A stretch of 64,000 nt of DNA, taken from NCBI RefSeq assembly GCF_012272855.1, contig NZ_JAAXCQ010000015.1:47385-111384 (forward strand), in the 5' to 3' direction. Source of the DNA: Arenibacter sp. 6A1. Lineage in GTDB: Bacteria; Bacteroidota; Bacteroidia; Flavobacteriales; Flavobacteriaceae. A model generated the notes under the pieces. The model had not been told where the DNA came from. It saw only the letters and a list, made by a program, of their open reading frames with translations, and did no database searches. Within the stretch, counting starts at the first letter, position 1. The number at the start of each line of letters is the position of its first letter. Shown in pieces: positions 16,569-25,018 of this stretch. A program made the translations under genes and the position numbers.

Positions 16569-17711
16569 TTAATAAGATACGTATTCTGTAATCTCTAAGC
16601 CGTATCCTACTAACCCCACTCGTTTGGTCTGTGTAGAATTAGATAATAATCGGATCTTGGCAATGTCTAAATCGTGTAAAATTTGTGCCCCTACACCAAA
16701 ATCTTTGGCGTCCATATCTATTTTTGGCGCCTTAAAAACACCTTTTTTCTGTAATTGCTTCAATTCAGCCAACCTTCCCAATAAGTTTAAAGATTCGGTT
16801 TCCTGATTGATAAAAACAAAGGCGCCTTTACCTTCTTTGTTAATGGCATTGAACATCTCCTCCAATTTTTTGTCCGGATTGTTCGTAAGCGTACCTAAAA
16901 TATCATTGTTGATTAAGGTAGAATTGATGCGGGTAAGAACCTTTTCGTCTTTTTTCCACGTCCCCTTGGTCAAGGCAATATGAATCTGGTTATTGGTCGT
17001 CTGCTGATATGCACGTAACCTAAATTCGCCAAACCTAGTAACAATATTAAAATCTTCCTTTTTCTGGATCAGGCTATCATGTTCCATTCTGTAGGCCACC
17101 AACGACTCTATAGAAACTATTTTAAGGTCAAAGGTTTTGGCAACCTTCATCAATTGCGGTAACCTGGCCATAGAACCATCGTCGTTCATAATCTCTACGA
17201 TGACCCCAGCAGGCTGAAAGCCAGCTAATCTTGCAAAGTCTATCGCAGCTTCGGTATGCCCTGTTCTTCTTAAAACGCCACCTTCCTTGGCTACAAGCGG
17301 AAAAATATGTCCAGGCCTTGCTAAATCGTGGGGCTTGGTACTTTCGTCGGTTAAGGCCAATATAGTTTTGGAACGATCCGAAGCAGATATTCCTGTGGTA
17401 ACCCCACGCCCTCTTAAATCAACCGATACGGTAAAGGCGGTCTCCATGGGATCGGTATTGTTATGAACCATCATATGAAGGCCTAGCTCCTTGCAACGCC
17501 CTTCGGTAAGGGGGGCACAAATAAGACCTTTTCCATGTGTAGCCATAAAATTGATCAATTCTGGAGTAACCATTTCTGCTGCAGCTAAAAAATCGCCTTC
17601 GTTTTCCCTGTTCTCGTCATCTACCACAATAATTACCTTGCCCTGTCTAATATCCTCAATAGCTTCTTCTATGGTATTCAGCGCAACAGGCTTATCAATC
17701 TTCGTTGTCAT
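16569..17711 (-). CDS. ribBA: RibBA: DHBP synthase with a degenerate GTP cyclohydrolase II domain
   Basis: 380 aa. Residues about 8-205 are 3,4-dihydroxy-2-butanone-4-phosphate synthase with intact motifs: VVDDENRENEGDFL, MATHGKGLICAPL, GVTTGISASDRSKTI, RPGHIFPLVAKEGGVLRRTG and HTEAAIDFARLAGF. Residues about 213-370 follow the GCH II fold (FGEFRLRAYQ, DFGVGAQILHDLDI, RVGLVGYGLEITEYVSY). The zinc site normally written H-S-E-C ... C-D-C reads INSTLINNDILGTLTNN here, with no Cys, and the R-G-x-G segment is also lost. The second domain is therefore predicted inactive as a cyclohydrolase; another GCH II must exist elsewhere. Overlaps the upstream permease gene by 4 bp. Confidence 0.93.
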   Translation of the reverse strand: MTTKIDKPVALNTIEEAIEDIRQGKVIIVVDDENRENEGDFLAAAEMVTPELINFMATHGKGLICAPLTEGRCKELGLHMMVHNNTDPMETAFTVSVDLRGRGVTTGISASDRSKTILALTDESTKPHDLARPGHIFPLVAKEGGVLRRTGHTEAAIDFARLAGFQPAGVIVEIMNDDGSMARLPQLMKVAKTFDLKIVSIESLVAYRMEHDSLIQKKEDFNIVTRFGEFRLRAYQQTTNNQIHIALTKGTWKKDEKVLTRINSTLINNDILGTLTNNPDKKLEEMFNAINKEGKGAFVFINQETESLNLLGRLAELKQLQKKGVFKAPKIDMDAKDFGVGAQILHDLDIAKIRLLSNSTQTKRVGLVGYGLEITEYVSY

Positions 17712-19204
17712 GTCGTAGAAATTTTTCTTTTCTTTATAATTAATTTCTTAATATAATCTATCATGCTCCCTATGGAAATTAACCCTTTATCCGCGGTAGC
17801 TCTTCTTGTTAAGAATATCCCCAAAGGTAACATAATACAGGTAGAAAGCCATGCTCCTAGAATAGGATCAATATTACCTTCCTTAGCGTAGTTACCGGCA
17901 AAAACACCAATAAAGTAATAGGTAAGGAATAAAACTATAGCAATAACCATAGGCAATCCTAGTCCACCTTTCCTAATTATGGCGCCTAATGGAGCTCCTA
18001 CAAAAAACAATATAATACACGATAAGGCCAATGCATATTTTTTATGCAAGGATAAAATGTGCAGGTTATAAATCTTATATTTTAATTGAAGTTCTTTTTT
18101 CTTTCCCTTAATGGTTGTTAAGATATTGGAAGTAGCCGTTTTTGCCGAACCTATAATCTGTGCGGTTTGCCATTCTGGAAATAATGCAACAATACTGTCG
18201 GTAGGGATTTGGGCAAGATCGGAAAAGCGAGGACTGGGCTTTTGGACTCTTTTTTCTTCTATACGCGCCATTGTTATGGAGTCGGGTTTTTCGACTACCA
18301 TAAAAGCTCCCATTCTATTGACAATGTTTTTAGAGAAAGCATTGACTACTTTTATATTGTCCTCCTTTAGGGAATCTATATCCTTGGATAAACGCGAAAT
18401 GTTTTTCATTTTATCGGTGCTAACATCGCGTTCCTCGTTCATGTCCACATTATTAAGATCGGACAAATCTTTATTAATGGTATAGGTTCTAAAATCGGCC
18501 TTGGTAAAAGGGTGCTTGTTCTTATCCTTATTGCTTTTAGATTCCATTTCCTTATAATAATGGCCATCCTTTAATACCAATTGTAGCAGGTCCGAGTCCT
18601 CGCTACTGATAAGCTCTCCAGATTCGGCTTTTATAACCGTGGTATTGACATTGGTCCTAGATTTTTGATGGATAATGACATTCTCCAAAAACCGATCTTT
18701 TTCCCCGTGTTTGCGATCTACCTTCATATTCATGTCGGTACCCTCTAAATCGCTAAAAACACCCTCAGAAATAATAGCTGCAGGTTTTACCTTTGCTATA
18801 TTACGCCTTAGGTTGTAGATTTTCTGTTCGGATAAAGGAATTATATTATTGGCAAAATAAAAGGTTACGCCTCCTAAAAATGTCACAAAAATTATCAGGC
18901 TCAACATAGATCTCTGCAAGGAAATACCAGAAGCCTTCATTGCCGCAAACTCATAGTTTTCTGCAAAAGAACCAAAAGTAAGGATCGACGATAAAAGCAC
19001 CGTCAAGGGAATAACCCGTTCCATTAAATTCGGCATCAAATAAAACATGAACTTCCCTATAATAAAGATGTCTAGGCCTTTGCCCGCAAAATCATCAATA
19101 AAGAGCCAGATCGTTTGGAATATAAAGATAAACATCAATATAAAAAACGAACTGAAAAAATTGTAAAGGAAACTGGATAATATATATCGATCTAATATTC
19201 TCAA
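17708..19204 (-). CDS. LptF/LptG family permease (YjgP/YjgQ)
   Basis: 498 aa. N-terminal MRILDRYILSSFLYNFF and ERVIPLTVLLSSILTFGSFAENYEFAAMKASGIS are diagnostic of the LPS-export permeases LptF/LptG. Three helices precede a soluble jellyroll-like domain (about residues 125-345, somewhat long), and three helices follow (ALALSCIILFFVGAPLGAII, LPMVIAIVLFLTYYFIGVFA, ILGAWLSTCIMLPLGIF). Acts with LptB and LptC to lift LPS from the inner membrane. Whether it is F or G cannot be decided. Lies between lolA (3-bp gap) and ribBA (4-bp overlap). Confidence 0.92.
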   Translation of the reverse strand: MRILDRYILSSFLYNFFSSFFILMFIFIFQTIWLFIDDFAGKGLDIFIIGKFMFYLMPNLMERVIPLTVLLSSILTFGSFAENYEFAAMKASGISLQRSMLSLIIFVTFLGGVTFYFANNIIPLSEQKIYNLRRNIAKVKPAAIISEGVFSDLEGTDMNMKVDRKHGEKDRFLENVIIHQKSRTNVNTTVIKAESGELISSEDSDLLQLVLKDGHYYKEMESKSNKDKNKHPFTKADFRTYTINKDLSDLNNVDMNEERDVSTDKMKNISRLSKDIDSLKEDNIKVVNAFSKNIVNRMGAFMVVEKPDSITMARIEEKRVQKPSPRFSDLAQIPTDSIVALFPEWQTAQIIGSAKTATSNILTTIKGKKKELQLKYKIYNLHILSLHKKYALALSCIILFFVGAPLGAIIRKGGLGLPMVIAIVLFLTYYFIGVFAGNYAKEGNIDPILGAWLSTCIMLPLGIFLTRRATADKGLISIGSMIDYIKKLIIKKRKISTT

Positions 19205-19207
19205 AGC

Positions 19208-19849
19208 CTAATTTCTTATAATATAATACCCGTCATTTTTGTATCTGCTTTCATCAAAAGTAAATAAGGTTTTGGATAAAGGCTGATCTATTTTAAAAGA
19301 ATTCACGGTAATAGTGGTTTTGGTGCCATTTTTACCTGTTTCTATTAGTTTGTAAATATGTTTGGTCTCTACATCGACTCCTAATAAAATAGACTTTATC
19401 TCTGATTTGGAATCAATGGGTACCAACTTGACAAATTGTATTTTTCGTCCCTGTATATTTTGTAACACATCCCAAGAATACCTATGCCCGTCCCTATAGA
19501 AAGTCAACATTTTAGAAGGAGTAATAGTGTTTTCGTCTTCCGACTTGGCTTCAATGGTTACCTCTTCGTTTTCGGGAACAATAGTGTAGACTTTTTTTCC
19601 GTCGAACAATTGTTGGGAGCCCAAGTAATTAAAAAGGTATTTTTCACCCTGCATGGTAACATCTCCTCTGGTTTCTTGGTTTATGTTGGCCTCCTTATTG
19701 TTTAGGGTGTATTTAAAGTCTACATGTATATTATCATAGCTTTTAACTTTGTTGTAAACTTCATCTAACAGCGATTTAGCTTTTTCAGCATCTTGCGCTA
19801 TGGATAAAAATGGAATTAGTGTTAATGCTATTAAAAGTATTCTTTTCAT
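19208..19849 (-). CDS. lolA: LolA-type outer-membrane lipoprotein carrier
   Basis: 213 aa from ATG 19849 (MKRILLIALTLIPFLSIAQ, a clean signal peptide). An in-frame ATG at 19867 would add six polar residues and overlap ftsK, so the shorter form is preferred. The body has the LolA half-barrel features: AKSLLDEVYNKVKSYDNIHVDFKYTL, QETRGDVTMQGEKYLFNY, QQLFDGKKVYTIVPENEEV and PSKMLTFYRDG. It ferries lipoproteins across the periplasm. Sits 1 bp after the ftsK stop and 3 bp before lptF/G, so envelope-transport genes are coupled. Confidence 0.9.
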   Translation of the reverse strand: MKRILLIALTLIPFLSIAQDAEKAKSLLDEVYNKVKSYDNIHVDFKYTLNNKEANINQETRGDVTMQGEKYLFNYLGSQQLFDGKKVYTIVPENEEVTIEAKSEDENTITPSKMLTFYRDGHRYSWDVLQNIQGRKIQFVKLVPIDSKSEIKSILLGVDVETKHIYKLIETGKNGTKTTITVNSFKIDQPLSKTLFTFDESRYKNDGYYIIRN

Positions 19850-19850
19850 G

Positions 19851-22265
19851 TTATTTATTTGATTCATTGGTGAAAAATTGTTCTAAGGCAATCATATCTG
19901 GTATTAAAACCTGCCTGGCTTTACTACCTTCAAAGGGGCCTACAATACCAGCAGCTTCTAATTGATCTACGATTCTTCCGGCCCTATTATATCCTAATTT
20001 TAATTTACGTTGTATTAAGGAAGCAGAACCTTGTTGTGCAATGACAATTACTTCGGCCGCCTCGCGGAACATACTGTCCCTATCAGAGATATTGTAATCA
20101 ATACTTGTGCCAGAATCGTCATTCCCGACATATTCTGGAAGTAAATGAGCATCAGGGTAAGCTCTTTGAGAGCCTATAAAATCGGTAATCCTATCAACTT
20201 CTGGGGTGTCTACAAAGGCACATTGAATCCTGGTCACATCATTACCCTGTGTAAAGAGCATATCTCCACGACCAATTAGCTGATCGGCTCCTTGTGTATC
20301 TAAAATGGTCCTAGAATCTATCTTAGACGTAACCCTAAAGGCTATTCTTGCAGGGAAGTTAGCCTTAATAATACCGGTAATAACATTTACCGACGGTCTT
20401 TGGGTGGCAATAATTAAATGAATACCAATAGCCCTTGCCAACTGTGCCAGTCGTGCAATAGGGGTTTCTACTTCTTTTCCGGCAGTCATGATTAAATCGG
20501 CGAATTCATCGATGACCAAGACAATATAAGGCAAGAATACGTGGCCGTCGTTAGGGTTTAATTTTCGGGCCTTAAATTTTGTATTGTATTCCTTTATATT
20601 TCTAACCATAGCAAGCTTTAGAAGCTCGTAGCGGTTATCCATTTCTATACAAAGCGAATTAAGGGTGTTGATAACCTTGGCATTGTCTGTTATAATGGCT
20701 TCTTCCGAATCGGGAAGCTTGGCCAAGAAATGTCTTTCAATTTTATTGAACAAGGTAAGTTCTACCTTTTTCGGGTCGATAAGAACGAACTTTACTTCGG
20801 CCGGGTGTTTTTTGTACAGTAAGGAGGTTAATACCGCATTCAATCCCACCGATTTACCCTGTCCGGTAGCCCCTGCCATTAACATATGGGGCATTTTGGC
20901 TAAATCAACGACAAAAGTCTCGTTGCTAATTGTTTTTCCAAAGGCAATAGGCAATTGCATTTCGGCCTTTTGGAATTTACTGGAAGCAATGACCGAACGC
21001 ATAGAAACCATGGTGGCGTTCTTATTGGGGACTTCTATACCAATGGTACCCTTTCCTGGTATCGGTGCAATGATACGGATCCCTAAGGCTGCTAAGGAAA
21101 GTGCAATGTCGTCCTCAAGATTTTTAATCTTAGAAATACGTACTCCTGCATCCGGAACAATTTCATAAAGAGTTACGGTAGGTCCTATGGTAGCTTTTAT
21201 TTGAGCGATGCCGATTTTGTAGTTTTTTAAAGTCTCTACAATTTTATTTTTGTTTTCCTCTAATTCTTCCTGATTGATGGTTATTCCGCCAGTGGTACCG
21301 TGGTTGTCCAATAAATCTAGAGAAGGGAACTTGTAGTTGCCCAATTCCAAAGTAGGATCGAATTCTCCGAAATCATCTACTAGCTTTTCGGAAATATTAT
21401 CCTTTTCTTCCTTTTCCTCGGCTAATTTGGCAACCTCCATAGCAATATTCTCCTCTTCGGCAAGATCTTCTTCGGGGGCAATGGCTACTTCAAACTCGTC
21501 CTCTGTCTTTTCTGGCTGGATAGGAGGAATGTCTTGTTTATGGGTATAGGTGTCTATTATATTTGTGGTCTCCTCGGTATCTGTATGCTCTTGTTCACGG
21601 TCTTCTTCAGAAGAAAACTCATCATTAGTCACAGTGTTGGCAGAGGAGGCTTTTGTTTTTAATTCTGCACGAATAGCTGCTATCTTGGCCTTTAAAAACA
21701 CCGCTACGACATCTGGACTAAGCTTAAAGAGTCTGACTAAAATTATGGTCAACCCAAATAAAAGCAAAAGAATCACACCTAATTTACCAGTGTAATCTTG
21801 CATAAAATCATTCAGTTCATAGCCTATTAAGCCACCTAATAAAGGTTGGCTAGGAGCAAAACATCCGAAAGCTATAGAAAACCATATAATGAGTACCAAG
21901 CCCCAAATCCATTTTCGTAACAAACCATCGGCGGGTTTGCTTATAAATAAATGAAAACCACTGATAAATAAGAGGTAGGTGAATATGACAGAAGCTGGTC
22001 CAAAGCCCTTATAGATAAAGAAATGGCTGACACTGGCCCCAAACTTGTTCAATAAGTTTTTTGCCAATTCATTTCTGTTGGCGAATTCGGTAAGTAGACT
22101 TTGGTCTTCTTGCCAGGTGAAATAATAAGATACAAAAGAGAAAAACAAAGCAATGCTGAAGAGCATTAACAAGCTTCCGGTAATAATTTTATTTTGCTTG
22201 GATAATTGTATGGTAAAGTCTTTTTTGATTCCCGAAGACCTTGGTTTTTTTGTTTTCTTTGCCAT
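19851..22265 (-). CDS. ftsK: DNA translocase FtsK
   Basis: 804 aa. Four transmembrane helices in residues about 28-185, an acidic Glu-rich linker (about 215-300), then the RecA-like motor: GATGQGKSVGLNAVLTS (Walker A), YIVLVIDEFADLIM (Walker B), LARAIGIHLIIATQRPSVNV, and the C-terminal gamma domain SLIQRKLKLGYNRAGRIVDQ that reads polar KOPS/FRS-type sequences. Moves chromosome termini during division. First gene of the ftsK-lolA-lptF/G-ribBA unit. A TAAATTTG box lies about 30 bases upstream (22301-22294, minus), without a good -33. Confidence 0.96.
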   Translation of the reverse strand: MAKKTKKPRSSGIKKDFTIQLSKQNKIITGSLLMLFSIALFFSFVSYYFTWQEDQSLLTEFANRNELAKNLLNKFGASVSHFFIYKGFGPASVIFTYLLFISGFHLFISKPADGLLRKWIWGLVLIIWFSIAFGCFAPSQPLLGGLIGYELNDFMQDYTGKLGVILLLLFGLTIILVRLFKLSPDVVAVFLKAKIAAIRAELKTKASSANTVTNDEFSSEEDREQEHTDTEETTNIIDTYTHKQDIPPIQPEKTEDEFEVAIAPEEDLAEEENIAMEVAKLAEEKEEKDNISEKLVDDFGEFDPTLELGNYKFPSLDLLDNHGTTGGITINQEELEENKNKIVETLKNYKIGIAQIKATIGPTVTLYEIVPDAGVRISKIKNLEDDIALSLAALGIRIIAPIPGKGTIGIEVPNKNATMVSMRSVIASSKFQKAEMQLPIAFGKTISNETFVVDLAKMPHMLMAGATGQGKSVGLNAVLTSLLYKKHPAEVKFVLIDPKKVELTLFNKIERHFLAKLPDSEEAIITDNAKVINTLNSLCIEMDNRYELLKLAMVRNIKEYNTKFKARKLNPNDGHVFLPYIVLVIDEFADLIMTAGKEVETPIARLAQLARAIGIHLIIATQRPSVNVITGIIKANFPARIAFRVTSKIDSRTILDTQGADQLIGRGDMLFTQGNDVTRIQCAFVDTPEVDRITDFIGSQRAYPDAHLLPEYVGNDDSGTSIDYNISDRDSMFREAAEVIVIAQQGSASLIQRKLKLGYNRAGRIVDQLEAAGIVGPFEGSKARQVLIPDMIALEQFFTNESNK

Positions 22266-22472
22266 TAAATCTTATATTCTTGGAGCTAAATTACAAATTT
22301 ACTCAGGAACTCATTCGAACTTTTTTGATTCGCCCTAAAATTCGTTGACCCTCTATTAGCTTACGCCATCTAATTTACTCCTTCCTTAGAATTGCATTGT
22401 CTTAACCAACGATTCAATAAAGATCCCTATCTGTTTGTTCATCTATGAGTTAGAAGAGGAAGATGGTTTTTT

Positions 22473-22838
22473 TTATAGTAATCTAGGAATATAGATGATA
22501 AGTCCCACAATACTTGCGGCAATAGATACCAACATCACTGCTCCTGCGGAAACATCCTTAATAAAGCCAATCTTAGGATCGTGGTCTGGATGAATAAAAT
22601 CTGCCAGTTTTTCTACGGCGGTATTCATTCCTTCAGTGCCCAATACCATCGCAATAGCGATTGTTTGAAGAGCCCATTCGATATTGGAAATATCAAAATA
22701 AAAACCAGCGGCAGTGACCACTACCGTAATAAAAACTTGAATCTTAATACTAGGTTCGGTTTTTATTAAAAGTAGTGCTCCTTTCGCTGCAAATCCAACA
22801 CTTCTAATTCTGTTGATTATAAAACTTTCCTTAGGCAT
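22473..22838 (-). CDS. dgkA: Diacylglycerol kinase / undecaprenol kinase family (DgkA)
   Basis: 121 aa, three transmembrane helices. The catalytic motif GTEGMNTAVEKLADFIHP (E-x-x-N-T-x-x-E) and KDVSAGAVMLVSI (K-D-x-x-A-G-A-V) are both present, as is the amphipathic start ...FAAKGALLLIKTEPS. Phosphorylates diacylglycerol or undecaprenol in the inner membrane. Its ATG overlaps the stop of tpx by 8 bp, so the two are translated together. Confidence 0.92.
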   Translation of the reverse strand: MPKESFIINRIRSVGFAAKGALLLIKTEPSIKIQVFITVVVTAAGFYFDISNIEWALQTIAIAMVLGTEGMNTAVEKLADFIHPDHDPKIGFIKDVSAGAVMLVSIAASIVGLIIYIPRLL

Positions 22839-23337
22839 CTATTAAGGCTTGCAATGCTGCTTTGTAGTTTGGCTCGTCTACCGTTTCGGCAACTTGCTCA
22901 TTATAAAGGATTACTCCTTCTTCATTAAGAACAACTACAGATCTAGAAAGCAAAGACTTTAATGGGCCATCTTTAAATTCTACCCCATACGTCTTTCCAA
23001 AGTTACCGTCTTTAAAATCCGATAGCATTTCTACGTTCTCTATTCCTTCTGCTCCACAAAAACGCCCTTGTGCAAACGGAAGGTCTTTAGAAACACATAA
23101 TACCTTTGTGTTAGGTAATTCTGCCACCACTTTGTTAAACTGTCTAACCGACTGGGCACAGGTTCCTGTGTCTACACTTGGGAATATGTTAAGTACTAAC
23201 TTTTTTCCTTTGTAGTCTTCTAGGGTTGCAGCAGAAAGGTCTCCTTTTGTCAATTCAAAATTTGGAGCCTTGTTGCCAATTTCTGGCAAGTCGCCTATAG
23301 TATTTAAAGTATTTCCTTTTAATGTTACAATAGCCAT
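22831..23337 (-). CDS. tpx: Thiol peroxidase
   Basis: 168 aa atypical 2-Cys peroxiredoxin. Starts MAIVTLKGNTLNTIGDLPEIG, then FPSVDTGTCAQSVRQFN with the peroxidatic Cys (about residue 60) and DLPFAQGRFCGAEGIENV with the resolving Cys (about residue 94). Both cysteines and the TxxC environment are kept. Reduces lipid hydroperoxides and H2O2 with thioredoxin. Overlaps dgkA by 8 bp; a thioredoxin gene lies 0.4-0.7 kb upstream. Confidence 0.95.
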   Translation of the reverse strand: MAIVTLKGNTLNTIGDLPEIGNKAPNFELTKGDLSAATLEDYKGKKLVLNIFPSVDTGTCAQSVRQFNKVVAELPNTKVLCVSKDLPFAQGRFCGAEGIENVEMLSDFKDGNFGKTYGVEFKDGPLKSLLSRSVVVLNEEGVILYNEQVAETVDEPNYKAALQALIDA

Positions 23338-23464
23338 AAATAAGATTTTTAAATTTTTGGGTGAAAATAACGAATATATAGGTGATTTTTAGAATTCGAC
23401 TACAAAAAAAATAGGATCAAAAAATTATCTTTTATGAGCCTATTTTTAAATTTAATGTAAGTCG

Positions 23465-23722
23465 CTATTTATCAATGGAGCCAACAACGCGTTGCATAAA
23501 ACTGTTTAATGCGTCTTTTTGAGAGCTACCTTCTTTAATGGACTTGTGTACCTCTATGGCGCCATACATATTAGAGATCAATTCTCCAATGACATCTAAT
23601 TCCTCGTCCTTTAACGAAGGGACCTCCGTTAAGGCTTCTAAGGTTTCAATGGTTTCTATTACGAAATCTTCATCGTTTTCCTCAATGAAGTTGGTCAGGT
23701 GTTTAATTACTGGTAATTTCAC
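23465..23722 (-). CDS. Small acidic protein next to thioredoxin (DUF6952-like)
   Basis: 85 aa, mostly helical, starting MKLPVIKHLTNFIEENDEDF and ending in FMQRVVGSIDK. It overlaps the thioredoxin gene by 20 bp, a tight coupling that I recall for a small flavobacterial family annotated DUF6952. No cysteine and no catalytic motif is visible. It may be a thioredoxin partner or regulator, on position only. Confidence 0.7.
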   Translation of the reverse strand: MKLPVIKHLTNFIEENDEDFVIETIETLEALTEVPSLKDEELDVIGELISNMYGAIEVHKSIKEGSSQKDALNSFMQRVVGSIDK

Positions 23723-24017
23723 TTATCAAGTCTTTTAGTACATCATATTTGTTCGTTTGAACCTGGTTTTTGAATTCTCCATCGGTAAAGGTGGCAAAAG
23801 TAGGAAGATTGTCTACATTGGCCAGTTTTCTAGATTCAGGGAACTTTTCCGCATCGGCAAGTACAAAAGTGATATCCTCGTTTTGAGTAGCCTCTTTTTT
23901 GAACTTTGGCTTCATGATACGGCAGTTACCGCACCAGGTAGCAGAAAATTGTACCACTACCTTTGGGTTTTGGCTGATAATTTCTCTTAAATTGTCGTTT
24001 TCCAATTCTAATAACAT
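23703..24017 (-). CDS. Thioredoxin family protein (CGNC)
   Basis: 104 aa, a minimal thioredoxin domain. VVQFSATWCGNCRIMKPKF holds the active site as C-G-N-C instead of the usual C-G-P-C; the cis-Pro is in VDNLPTFATF. Cytoplasmic (no signal). The second gene in the unit is the 85-aa acidic protein, overlapping by 20 bp. With AhpC upstream and tpx downstream it probably feeds electrons to peroxiredoxins. Confidence 0.9.
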   Translation of the reverse strand: MLLELENDNLREIISQNPKVVVQFSATWCGNCRIMKPKFKKEATQNEDITFVLADAEKFPESRKLANVDNLPTFATFTDGEFKNQVQTNKYDVLKDLISEITSN

Positions 24018-24044
24018 ATTCCTCAGTTTTTAAAATTATAATAT

Positions 24045-24084
24045 AAAAAAAGGAGCCAACTATTGTGATAAATATTGACTCCTT
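24045..24084 (-). terminator. Terminator of the peroxiredoxin gene
   Basis: On the minus strand AAGGAGTCAA, a loop of about 15 nt, TTGGCTCCTT and a T-run. Separates the peroxiredoxin gene from the thioredoxin gene. Confidence 0.75.
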
Positions 24085-24102
24085 ATTTGTGTTGTTGGGT
24101 GC

Positions 24103-24747
24103 TTAGTTTGCGTGAGCCGATAGGTAAGAAGCAACCCCTTTTCTGTCAGCGGTCATAGCCTCTTTTCCTTCTTCCCAGTTAGCAGGACAAACCTCTCCTT
24201 TTTCCTGAACGTGAGTGTAAGCGTCAATTAAACGAAGAAATTCGTTTACGTTTCTTCCTAAAGGCATGTGGTTGATTCCTTCATGGAATACGGTACCTTC
24301 CTCATCAATTAAATAAGTAGCTCTGTATGTTACATTGTCTCCTTCTACAGTAACAACTCCAGTTTCGTCATTGTACTCTTCATTGGTGATGTCTAAAATC
24401 CCCAAAGTAGATGCTAGGTTTCTGTTGCTGTCTGCCAAAAGAGGGTAAGTAACACCTTCGATTCCTCCGTTGTCCTTTGCAGTGTTCAACCATGCAAAAT
24501 GTACTTCCGCAGTATCACAAGAAGCGCCGATAACAATAGTGTTTCTGCTTTCGAACTCTTTTAAAGCTGCTTGAAAAGCGTGTAATTCTGTTGGGCAAAC
24601 AAAAGTGAAATCTTTTGGGTACCAAAATAAAATTACTTTCTTGTTGTTCTTTTGTGCTTCTTCTAAAACGTTAATTTTAAAAGTGTCTCCTAAATCATTC
24701 ATTGCATTAACACTAAGATTCGGGAATTTTTTTCCTACTAAAGCCAT
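24103..24747 (-). CDS. Peroxiredoxin, AhpC/typical 2-Cys type
   Basis: 214 aa from ATG 24747 (MALVGKKFPNLSVNAMNDLG). The frame stays open to 24780, but those 11 residues start upstream of the likely promoter. WYPKDFTFVCPTELHAF has the peroxidatic Cys (about residue 50) and GEVCPANWEEG the resolving Cys (about 170-175). NHMPLGRNVNEFLRLIDAY is the conserved tail before it. Reduces H2O2 and peroxynitrite with thioredoxin or AhpF. Monocistronic. Confidence 0.94.
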   Translation of the reverse strand: MALVGKKFPNLSVNAMNDLGDTFKINVLEEAQKNNKKVILFWYPKDFTFVCPTELHAFQAALKEFESRNTIVIGASCDTAEVHFAWLNTAKDNGGIEGVTYPLLADSNRNLASTLGILDITNEEYNDETGVVTVEGDNVTYRATYLIDEEGTVFHEGINHMPLGRNVNEFLRLIDAYTHVQEKGEVCPANWEEGKEAMTADRKGVASYLSAHAN

Positions 24748-24777
24748 ATTTATTCTTTTATCAATTAATTTCTGATT

Positions 24778-24785
24778 CAAAAATA
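24778..24785 (-). promoter_or_regulatory. Probable -7 box for the peroxiredoxin gene
   Basis: TATTTTTG on the minus strand (24785-24778), matching TAnnTTTG, about 30 bases before ATG 24747. The -33 element is weak (TTA at 21 nt). It lies over the alternative upstream start and so favours the shorter protein. Confidence 0.4.
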
Positions 24786-25018
24786 CAGCTTATTATCAAT
24801 GTTAAGTAAGAATGTCGATCTAAAAAACTTATAGTCTTATAGCTAATCTATATGCTGTAAAAAATGAAGGCTATTGTTCAGGGGATTAGCCGTATTTATT
24901 AGTGTTTTTTAAACTTGATTCCTTTTTTTTGAGAAAACAGATTGCCTTGTTTTAGGACGATGGTTTTATTGTTCTGCTGTTTAATTTAGGTGTGCTCTTT
25001 TAATGGAATTTAGGGGTA

